From Micromonosporaceae bacterium (lineage in GTDB: Bacteria; Actinomycetota; Actinomycetes; Mycobacteriales; Micromonosporaceae), in the NCBI GenBank assembly GCA_019690055.1, contig JADGGF010000051.1, forward strand, positions 1-14,810: a stretch of DNA of 14,810 nt, in the 5' to 3' direction. Position numbers and translations under genes: made by a program. Positions 8,732 through 14,810 of the stretch are shown here, in pieces. The notes under the pieces were generated by a model, which saw only the letters and a program-made list of their open reading frames with translations, did no database searches and had not been told where the DNA came from. The number at the start of each line of letters is the position of its first letter. Position 1 is the stretch's first letter.

Positions 8732-9970
8732 TCAGGGCTCGACCTTCTGGCCCTTGCCGAGCACCACAATGCCGCCGGGCGAGATGGTGAAGCCCCGGGC
8801 GCGGTCGCGCTCGGGATCCACCCCGATCTGCGCCCCCTCGGGCACGATGACGTTCTTGTCGAGGATGGCGTTGCGCACCACCGCGTGCCGGCCGATGTCG
8901 ACCCCCTCCATGAGCACCGAGCCCTCCACATGCGCCCAGGAGTGCACCCGGACGTTCGGCCCGACCACGCTGTTCTCCACCAGGCCGCCGGAGATGACCG
9001 CGCCCGGCGAGACCATCGAGCTGATCGCCCGGCCCATCCGGCCCTGCCAACCGTGCACGAACTTCGCGGGCGGCCACGGCATGCTCTCTGTGTAGATCGG
9101 CCACTCGTAGTTGTACAGATTAAAAACTGGATTGATCGCGATAAGGTCCATGTTGGCCTCGTAGTACGAGTCCAGCGTCCCGACGTCGCGCCAGTACCCG
9201 CGGTCCCGCTCGGTCGATCCCGGCACAATGTTGTCCCGGAAGTCGTACACGTTGGCCTCGCCGCGCTCGACCAGCATCGGGATGATGCTGCCACCCATGT
9301 CGTGCCGGCTGCTCGGGTCGGCCGCGTCCTTGGTCAGCGCCTCGATGAGCACGTCGGTGGTGAAGACATAGTTGCCCATCGACGCGAAGATCTCGTCCGG
9401 AGCGTCGGGCAGGCCGACCGTCTCGCTCGGCTTCTCGCGGAATGCGGCGATGCGCCGCCCGTCGGATGCCACCTCGATGACGCCGAACTGGTTCGCCATC
9501 GACAACGGCTGCCGGATGCCGGCCACAGTGACCCCGGCCCCGGACGCGATGTGGTCGGCCACCATCTGGGACGGGTCCATGCGGTAGATGTGGTCGGCGC
9601 CGAAGACGATGACGTAATCGGGCTTCTCGTCGTAAATCAGGTTGAAACTCTGGTAAATGGCGTCGGCCGACCCGGCGAACCAGCGGGGGCCGAGCCGCTG
9701 CTGGGCGGGCACCGGGGTGATGTAGTTGCCGAGCAGGTTCGACATCCGCCAGGTCTTGGTGACGTGGCGGTCCAGCGAGTGCGACTTGTACTGGGTCAGT
9801 ACGACGACCCGCAGATACCCGCCGTTCACGAGGTTGGACAGGGCGAAATCGATCATGCGGTACACGCCGCCGAAGGGGACCGCCGGCTTGGCTCGGTCGG
9901 CGGTGAGCGGCATCAGGCGTTTGCCCTCGCCACCGGCGAGGACCATCGCGAGGACCTTAGGCGAGGCCAT
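8732..9970 (-). CDS. glgC: Glucose-1-phosphate adenylyltransferase (ADP-glucose pyrophosphorylase) GlgC
   Basis: GlgC makes ADP-glucose from ATP and glucose-1-phosphate, the committed donor step for alpha-glucan. The product is 412 residues, normal length. The nucleotidyltransferase fold shows GGEGKRLMPLT (13-23) with the following AKPAVPFGG, the metal/substrate motif GADHIYRMD (124-132) and the FREKPSE glucose-1-phosphate loop (Lys180). The C-terminal left-handed beta-helix has hexapeptide-type repeats (about 300-400: VSPGAVISGG, VVGPNVRV, AVVRNAIL). Such enzymes are usually allosteric tetramers. The ATG start at 9970 has a TAGCGT box ending seven bases before it, so the transcript may be leaderless. 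It is the first gene of the likely glgC-glgE-glgB operon and is divergent from glgA. Confidence 0.95.
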   Translation of the reverse strand: MASPKVLAMVLAGGEGKRLMPLTADRAKPAVPFGGVYRMIDFALSNLVNGGYLRVVVLTQYKSHSLDRHVTKTWRMSNLLGNYITPVPAQQRLGPRWFAGSADAIYQSFNLIYDEKPDYVIVFGADHIYRMDPSQMVADHIASGAGVTVAGIRQPLSMANQFGVIEVASDGRRIAAFREKPSETVGLPDAPDEIFASMGNYVFTTDVLIEALTKDAADPSSRHDMGGSIIPMLVERGEANVYDFRDNIVPGSTERDRGYWRDVGTLDSYYEANMDLIAINPVFNLYNYEWPIYTESMPWPPAKFVHGWQGRMGRAISSMVSPGAVISGGLVENSVVGPNVRVHSWAHVEGSVLMEGVDIGRHAVVRNAILDKNVIVPEGAQIGVDPERDRARGFTISPGGIVVLGKGQKVEP

Positions 9971-10050
9971 GCTCCGACGCTATCGACCCCAAGGTCGCAG
10001 CACGAGCCGAACACCGACAGTTTGGCGCCGTCCGGCGCTAGTCTGCTCGG
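9971..10050. promoter_or_regulatory. Divergent glgC/glgA promoter region with paired leaderless -10 boxes
   Basis: On the plus strand TAGTCT (10039-10044) lies six bases before the GTG of glgA, with a weak -35 CCGACA at 10014-10019 (19-base spacer). On the minus strand TAGCGT (9982-9977) lies six bases before the ATG of glgC. Its -35 is unclear. A TANNNT box ending six bases before the start codon is the usual geometry for actinobacterial leaderless mRNAs, and neither gene has a well-spaced ribosome binding site. Placement in the same 80 bases suggests co-regulation. Confidence 0.5.
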
Positions 10051-11262
10051 GTGCGCGTGGATCTGCTGACCCGGGAGTACCCGCCCGAGGTCTACGGCGG
10101 CGCGGGTGTCCACGTCGAGTACCTCGCACGCAGCCTGCGCGCGCTCGCGGAGGAGCGCCGGCCGGGCGAGCCCAGCCTGACCGAGGTGCGGGTGCGCTGC
10201 TTCGGGTCGCCGCGCGTCGAGCCCGGGGTGACCGCCTACGCCGACCCGCCCGACCTCAGCGGCGCCAACCCGGCGCTGCGCACGCTCGGGGTCAACCTGG
10301 CCATGGTCGACGGGGTCGCGGGGACCGACCTCGTGCACAGCCACACCTGGTACGCCAACATGGCCGGCCACCTCGCCAAGCTCCTGCACGGCGTGCCGCA
10401 CGTGGTGACCGCGCACAGCCTCGAGCCGCTGCGCCCGTGGAAGGCCGAGCAGCTCGGTGGCGGGTACGCGGTCGCGTGCTGGTGCGAGCGTACGGCCTTC
10501 GAGGCGGCGGACGCGGTGATCGCCGTCTCGTCGGGCATGCGCGACGACATCCTCGCCACCTACCCGGCCATCGACCCCGACCGGGTGCGGGTCGTCCACA
10601 ACGGAATCGACACAGATGAGTATCGGCCCGACTCGGGCACCGGCGTGCTGGAGCGGCTGGGCATCAACCCGAACGCGCCGAGCGTGGTCTTCATCGGGCG
10701 CATCGCCCGGCAGAAGGGCCTGCCGTACCTGTTGCGGGCCGCCGCGTCGCTGCCGCCCGACGTGCAGGTGGTGCTGCTCGCCGGGGCCGCCGACACGCCC
10801 GAGATCGCGGCCGAGGTGAACAAGCTCGTGGACGCGCTGCGTTCTCAGCGCTCGAACGTCGTGTGGGTGCAGGCGATGCTCCCCAAGCCCGACGTGATCC
10901 AGATCCTCAGCCACGCCACGGTCTTCGTCTGCCCGTCGATCTACGAGCCGCTCGGCATCGTCAACCTCGAGGCGATGGCGTGCGCGACCGCCGTCGTCGC
11001 CACGGCCACCGGTGGCATCCCCGAGGTTGTGGACCACGGCACCACCGGGCTGCTGGTGCCGATCGAGCAGGAGCGCGACGGCACGCCGGTGCACCCGGAC
11101 CGGTTCGTGGCCGACCTGGCCGCGGCGCTGACCGAACTCGCCACCGATCCGACCCGGGCCGCCGCCATGGGCAAGGCGGGGCGGGAGCGCGTCATGGAGC
11201 AGTTCTCCTGGCGCGCCGTCGCCCAGCGCACGCTGCAGATCTACGCCGACGTCCTGCGCTGA
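10051..11262 (+). CDS. glgA: GlgA/GlgM-type glycosyltransferase (ADP-glucose dependent, actinobacterial)
   Basis: The product is 403 residues from GTG 10051 and begins MRVDLLTREYPPEVYGGAGVH, the typical start of the actinobacterial glycogen synthase group. The related mycobacterial enzyme (Rv1212c, GlgM) joins ADP-glucose to glucose-1-phosphate, giving maltose-1-phosphate, the GlgE donor. The GT-B fold is visible: the glycine-rich N-terminal loop, HSHTW, FIGRIARQKG (214-223) and the E-x7-E motif Glu299...Glu307 in YEPLGIVNLE. Sequence alone does not separate chain elongation from maltose-1-phosphate synthesis, but clustering with glgE favours the GlgM role. The C-terminal IYADVLR coding segment is duplicated just downstream. 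The gene faces the peptidase gene tail to tail with only 25 bases between. Confidence 0.92.
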   Translation: MRVDLLTREYPPEVYGGAGVHVEYLARSLRALAEERRPGEPSLTEVRVRCFGSPRVEPGVTAYADPPDLSGANPALRTLGVNLAMVDGVAGTDLVHSHTWYANMAGHLAKLLHGVPHVVTAHSLEPLRPWKAEQLGGGYAVACWCERTAFEAADAVIAVSSGMRDDILATYPAIDPDRVRVVHNGIDTDEYRPDSGTGVLERLGINPNAPSVVFIGRIARQKGLPYLLRAAASLPPDVQVVLLAGAADTPEIAAEVNKLVDALRSQRSNVVWVQAMLPKPDVIQILSHATVFVCPSIYEPLGIVNLEAMACATAVVATATGGIPEVVDHGTTGLLVPIEQERDGTPVHPDRFVADLAAALTELATDPTRAAAMGKAGRERVMEQFSWRAVAQRTLQIYADVLR

Positions 11263-11309
11263 GAAGATCTACCTCGGCTGAGAAGATCTACGCCGACGTG
11301 CTCGGCTGA
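11237..11309. repeat. Three tandem copies of the glgA 3' end
   Basis: Copy A (11237-11262) is the real glgA end. Copy B (11263-11281) reads GAAGATCTACCTCGGCTGA and lacks nine internal bases. Copy C (11282-11309) restores them: GAAGATCTACGCCGACGTG then CTCGGCTGA. Each copy ends in TGA. Copy C overlaps the 3' end of the M3 peptidase gene on the other strand, whose stop TAG is at 11290-11288. Confidence 0.85.
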
Positions 11310-13294
11310 CGCTCGATGGTGTCCGAGTCGAGCCAGGCCCGGTAGGCGTCGAAGGAGTACGGCCGGCCGAGGAACCGCTCGATCAGCTCGGCGGCGGGCG
11401 CCGTGCCGCCGGGGGCGAGCACGGCGTCGCGGTACCGGACGGCGACCTCGGGGTTGAGCAGGCCGTCGCGGGCGAAGACGGTGAACAGGTCCTTGGCGAT
11501 CACCAGTGACCACATGTACGTGCAGTACAGCGCTGAGTAGCCGTCGAGGTGCCCGAAGCCCAGGTGCAGGAACGTACCGTCGACATGTTTGTACGGCGTC
11601 AGGCGTTCCTGCTCCTCGCGCTCCACGGCGACCGGGTCGATGTCGGCCGGGTCGCGCCGGTAGAGGTTCAGGCTCAGCGAGGCGTAGAACATCTGCTGCC
11701 GGACGTAGAGCCCCTTGCCCAGCTCCTCGGCCTCGCGCAGCTTCGCCACCATCGACGCCGGCAAGGGTTCACCTGTTTCGTAGTGGACCGCGAACGTGGC
11801 CAGCGCCTCCGGGTCGCGGACCCACTCCTCCAGCAGCTGCGACGGCGCCTCGACGAAGTCCCACTCGGTGGCGATGCCGCTCGTGCCCGCCCAGCGCCCA
11901 GCCCCGGCGAAGATGTGGTGCAGCAGGTGGCCGAACTCGTGGAACAGTGTCTCCACATCGGAGTGTCGCAGCAGCGCCGGCTCCTGGGCGGACGGCCGCG
12001 GCAGGTTGCACACCAGGGCGCACTCGGGGATCCGCTGACCGGCCTTGCCGGTGGTGAGCGGGAACATCGCGGCGTGGCTGTACTTGTCCGGCCGCGGGTG
12101 CATGTCGAGGAAGATGCGCCCGAGCAGAGTGCCGTCGCTGTTCTGAACCTCGAAGCACTCCACCTCGGGATGCCAGACCGGGATGTCCGGCCGCGGCACG
12201 AACCGTACGGCGAACAGGCGCTCGACCAGGGCCATGAGCCCGGCCTTGACCCGGCCGTACTCGAAGTACGGGCGCAACGCCTGCGTGTCGAAGGCGAGCT
12301 GCTCGGCCTTGATGCGATCGTCCAGATAGGACGCGTCCCACGGCGCCACCATCGTCGCCTCGGGATCGTCGACCCGCTTGCGCGCGAGCAGTCGCTCGTA
12401 GTCCCGCTCAGCCCGGCCCCGGGCCGCCTCGGCGATGCGCTCGATGAACTCGGCGATGTTCTCGGCGCTGCCGATCATCTTGTTCTCGGCCGCGTACTGG
12501 GCCCACGACGGGTACCCCAGCAGGGTGGCCAGCTCGTGCCGGACCTGCAGCATCCGCCGCAGCACCTCCACGTTGGCCGGGTGCCCGCGCTGCCGGAACA
12601 GCCGCCACAGCTGCTCCCGGGCGCCGGCGTCGCGCGCATACGAGAGGAATGGCAGGATGTCGGGGTAGTCGGTGGTGATCGTGACCAGGCCGTCCGGCCC
12701 GGGCGGGTGGGCCCGGACGTAGTCCTCGGGAAGCCCGTCGAGGGCCTGCACGGGCAGCTTCGCCGCGCGCGTGTCCGTCCGGATGTTGCGGTCGAACGCC
12801 TGACCGATCGTGACCAGCTCCTCCTGGAGCTCGCGCACCCGCGCCCGGGTCGCCTCGTCCCGGTCCACCCCGGCCCGGCGGAACTCGCGCAGCGTGACCG
12901 CCAGGTAGTGCCGGGTCCCCGGGTCGTCGATGGTCTCGAGGTCGATCGACGCGAGGGCGTCGTACAACTCGCGGTCCAGGCTCGCCTCGGTGCGCACCGT
13001 GGCGAGCCGCTGCTTGGCCGCCTCGGCCGCGGTGCGGGTGGCCTCGTCGGGGTGGGTCGCCGCGACCAGGTCGACCGGGTCGGCGGTGTTGGCCAGCACC
13101 GCCATGGCGTCGTCGTACGCGTCGAGCCGGTCGAGCCCGGAGAGCGTACCGGACTTGACCGCGGCGAATCCGGCGCGGGCCCGGGCGATCGCCTCCTCGG
13201 TGGCGGCGGCGATCATCGCGGGATCACCGCTGGCGAGCACGGCGGCGCTGGTGAGCGGGTCAGCGCCGGCGGGCGTGGCGGCACGATCGAGCAC
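11288..13294 (-). CDS. M3-family zinc oligopeptidase (thimet oligopeptidase-like)
   Basis: The product is 668 residues from GTG 13294, normal for cytoplasmic M3A peptidases that cut short peptides. The zinc motif is HEFGH (His452, Glu453, His456). The third ligand is probably Glu482 in DFVEAPSQ, 30 residues after the first His and close to the 29 seen in thimet oligopeptidase. The N-terminal two-thirds is largely helical. No signal peptide or membrane segment is visible. The start is fixed by GGAGGA five bases before the GTG; a longer upstream reading lacks this and has atypical composition. The last residues, RQPSTSA, are encoded within a duplicated glgA end, so the C-terminus may have been replaced or trimmed. 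It is divergent from the VWA gene. Confidence 0.92.
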   Translation of the reverse strand: MLDRAATPAGADPLTSAAVLASGDPAMIAAATEEAIARARAGFAAVKSGTLSGLDRLDAYDDAMAVLANTADPVDLVAATHPDEATRTAAEAAKQRLATVRTEASLDRELYDALASIDLETIDDPGTRHYLAVTLREFRRAGVDRDEATRARVRELQEELVTIGQAFDRNIRTDTRAAKLPVQALDGLPEDYVRAHPPGPDGLVTITTDYPDILPFLSYARDAGAREQLWRLFRQRGHPANVEVLRRMLQVRHELATLLGYPSWAQYAAENKMIGSAENIAEFIERIAEAARGRAERDYERLLARKRVDDPEATMVAPWDASYLDDRIKAEQLAFDTQALRPYFEYGRVKAGLMALVERLFAVRFVPRPDIPVWHPEVECFEVQNSDGTLLGRIFLDMHPRPDKYSHAAMFPLTTGKAGQRIPECALVCNLPRPSAQEPALLRHSDVETLFHEFGHLLHHIFAGAGRWAGTSGIATEWDFVEAPSQLLEEWVRDPEALATFAVHYETGEPLPASMVAKLREAEELGKGLYVRQQMFYASLSLNLYRRDPADIDPVAVEREEQERLTPYKHVDGTFLHLGFGHLDGYSALYCTYMWSLVIAKDLFTVFARDGLLNPEVAVRYRDAVLAPGGTAPAAELIERFLGRPYSFDAYRAWLDSDTIERQPSTSA

Positions 13295-13299
13295 GGGGG

Positions 13300-13305
13300 T
13301 CCTCC
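13300..13305 (-). promoter_or_regulatory. Ribosome binding site of the M3 peptidase gene
   Basis: GGAGGA on the minus strand is separated by five cytosines from the GTG at 13294. It decides the start over the longer open frame upstream. Confidence 0.7.
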
Positions 13306-13337
13306 GAGCGCGTCGATTCGGTCGGGCGATGGTGTCG

Positions 13338-13368
13338 ACCCTAGTAGGAATGATCACCCGCGGTGACA
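13338..13368 (-). promoter_or_regulatory. Possible promoter of the M3 peptidase gene
   Basis: On the minus strand TAGGGT (13343-13338) could be a -10 box and TGTCAC (13368-13363) a poor -35 at 19-base spacing. This is weak pattern evidence only. The rest of the 227-base divergent gap (13295-13521) shows no other clear element apart from the two ribosome binding sites. Confidence 0.25.
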
Positions 13369-13504
13369 GCCCGACGACCCACCCGTCCCTTTGATGACCA
13401 AATGTAATGATCTTGCCGGGGCGGATCGAATCGATTGAGCGTCTCGGGTGGACACACGGGTGTCGAATCCGCAGGATGGCTCTGACTCCGAGGGAGCAGT
13501 CTTT

Positions 13505-13516
13505 GAGGAGAGAGGG
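13505..13516 (+). promoter_or_regulatory. Ribosome binding site of the VWA-protein gene
   Basis: GAGGAGAGAGGG is a long purine tract ending five bases before the GTG at 13522, supporting that start. Confidence 0.65.
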
Positions 13517-13521
13517 CAACG

Positions 13522-14810
13522 GTGGGTGGACGCCATCGCGGCCCCGGACTTCCCAAGCGTGTACGCGCCGTCATTGTGGCCATGGTCCTCGTCGCGGGTG
13601 CCGGCGTGTTCACGCTGTGGCAGACCGCGGGCGGCGACGAGACCTGTTCGGGCGAGGTGCGGCTGACCATCGCCGCAGCACCAGAGATCGCGCCGGTGCT
13701 CGCGCACGCCTCGGTCCGGTGGTCCGACACGGCCCGGGGTCCCGGGGGCGAGTGCGTTGCGGTCGAGGTCACCTCCGCTGAGCCGGCGGACGTCGCGCTG
13801 GCGATCGCGGATCGGGCCGGGGTGGCCCTGGCCGGGCTGACGTCGCTGGCCCCGGCCGCATCCTCGGCGCCCCCGGTCACGCGGCCCGCGGCGCCGGTCC
13901 CGGACGTGTGGGTGCCCGACTCGTCGACCTGGCTCGTGCGGGTCCGCTCGGCCGCCCCCAGCCTCGTTCCGTCGCAGGCTCCGGCCGTCGCCACCAGCCC
14001 GGTCGTGCTGGCGGTCCCGGAGCCGGCCGCGGGTGCCCTGGGCTGGCCGACCCAGCTACCGACCTGGAGCCTGATCCTCGAGCAGTTGACCGGCGGGCAA
14101 CCGCTGCGCGTGGGCGTGGTCGAGCCCAACCGCGACGCGGTGGGGTTGGCCACGCTGGTCGCCCTGGGCTCCGCCGCGGCGTCCGCCAGCGACAGTGACA
14201 TCGCGACCGTGGCGATCATGCGGGCGCTCTTCGCCGGTCGAGCCACCGGCGTCAACGACCTGCTGTCGCGCTTCCCCCGCTCGGCCGACCCGGCCGAGAT
14301 CGCAAAGGCCCTGGGCGCCGCTCCGCTGGCCGAGCGCTCCCTGATCACGTACAACGCCACCCGGCCGCCGGTGCCGCTGGCCGCCGTCTATGTCCAACCG
14401 GCGCCGCCGGCGCTGGACTATCCGTACGTGGTGTTGCCGGGCATCGGGGCCGAGCGGCAGCGCCTGGCCGAACGGTTCCGCCAGGCGCTGAGCGGGGACG
14501 AGTACCTGGACGACCTGGCGGAGATCGGCCTGCGTGGCCCGGACGGCCTGGCCAAGTTCCCCGCCATGCCGGGGTCGCCCGCGACCATCACCACCGGACA
14601 GCTCGACGAGCAGGCCGTCGCCCAGGCGCTGGCCACGTGGATCTCGCTCACCCGTCCGGCCCGCATGCTCGCGGTGATGGATATATCGGGTTCGATGGCC
14701 TTGCCCGTGCCCACTGCGGGCGGCGCCACCCGCGCCCAGATCGCCGTCGAGGCGGCCCGGCAGGGGATGATGCTGTTCGATGATTCGTGGTCGGTGGGCC
14801 TGTGGACGTT
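13522..14810 (+). CDS. Membrane-anchored protein with binding-protein-like region and VWA domain (3' end outside window)
   Basis: The frame is open from GTG 13522 to the right edge, giving 429 residues so far. A short basic N-terminus (GGRHRGPGLPKRVR) leads into one hydrophobic segment (about 15-33), a signal peptide or anchor. Residues about 41-350 resemble a divergent substrate-binding-protein fold (EVRLTIAAAPEIAPVL, then later VVLAVPEPAAGALGWP), a combination known in actinobacterial proteins annotated as substrate-binding and VWA domain-containing. The von Willebrand A domain begins near residue 380 with VMDISGSM, whose Asp387, Ser389 and Ser391 form the DxSxS metal site. VWA domains bind ligands through this metal, outside the cell here. 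Cys42 and a second Cys near residue 77 could pair. Most of the VWA domain lies beyond the window. The binding-fold call is tentative; the VWA call is firm. Confidence 0.8.
   Translation, partial: MGGRHRGPGLPKRVRAVIVAMVLVAGAGVFTLWQTAGGDETCSGEVRLTIAAAPEIAPVLAHASVRWSDTARGPGGECVAVEVTSAEPADVALAIADRAGVALAGLTSLAPAASSAPPVTRPAAPVPDVWVPDSSTWLVRVRSAAPSLVPSQAPAVATSPVVLAVPEPAAGALGWPTQLPTWSLILEQLTGGQPLRVGVVEPNRDAVGLATLVALGSAAASASDSDIATVAIMRALFAGRATGVNDLLSRFPRSADPAEIAKALGAAPLAERSLITYNATRPPVPLAAVYVQPAPPALDYPYVVLPGIGAERQRLAERFRQALSGDEYLDDLAEIGLRGPDGLAKFPAMPGSPATITTGQLDEQAVAQALATWISLTRPARMLAVMDISGSMALPVPTAGGATRAQIAVEAARQGMMLFDDSWSVGLWT

Noticed and set aside
11549..13366. Long plus-strand open frame (605 codons) opposite the M3 peptidase
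   Set aside because: It mirrors the peptidase gene, which has HEFGH and a good ribosome binding site on the other strand.
13295..13519. 75-residue N-terminal extension of the M3 peptidase
   Set aside because: The ribosome binding site at 13300-13305 places the start at 13294, and the extension would run through the divergent promoter region.

Overview
The window looks like chromosomal DNA of a high-GC actinomycete. Codon third positions are almost all G or C, GTG starts are common, and the gene set (GlgE pathway, an AAA ATPase resembling the DUF5925 group, proline-rich membrane-anchored wall enzymes) is typical of Actinomycetota. The family Micromonosporaceae is my best guess, by inference only. 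There are no rRNA or tRNA genes, insertion sequences, phage genes or CRISPR arrays.

Left part (1-4210). The 3' end of an alpha/beta-hydrolase gene (+) is followed by a membrane-anchored lytic transglycosylase (+). Next comes a perfect 20-bp-stem hairpin that probably serves as a terminator between convergent genes. An AAA ATPase (-) and a proline/threonine-rich single-pass membrane protein (+) are divergent. Their roughly 205-bp shared control region carries a small inverted repeat and a 27-bp tandem repeat.

Middle (4211-4558). This stretch holds no intact gene. It carries two recognisable 3'-terminal gene remnants pointing away from each other: the C-terminus of a nucleotide-sugar dehydrogenase (-) and the C-terminus of a FlaA1/CapD-like nucleotide-sugar dehydratase (+). 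A single internal deletion across a divergent pair of surface-polysaccharide genes would leave exactly this.

Core (4559-11262). This is a compact alpha-glucan locus. glgC, glgE and glgB lie on the minus strand as a likely operon (40-bp gap, then a 4-nt GTGA overlap). The GlgA/GlgM-type glycosyltransferase is transcribed divergently from an 80-bp intergenic region. Together they can take glucose-1-phosphate to ADP-glucose (GlgC), then maltose-1-phosphate (GlgM), then linear alpha-1,4-glucan (GlgE), then branched glucan (GlgB). No treS or pep2 (trehalose route) lies in the window. Both divergent genes have a TANNNT box six bases before the start codon, which suggests leaderless transcripts.

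Right part (11263-14810). An M3-family zinc oligopeptidase (-) converges on glgA. Its last codons lie in a duplicated copy of the glgA 3' end read on the other strand. Divergent from it, a membrane-anchored protein with a binding-protein-like region and a von Willebrand A domain (+) runs off the window.

I found no clearly new multi-gene system. The most unusual items are the double gene remnant, the glgA-end duplication, the perfect hairpin and the tandem repeat in the AAA ATPase control region.
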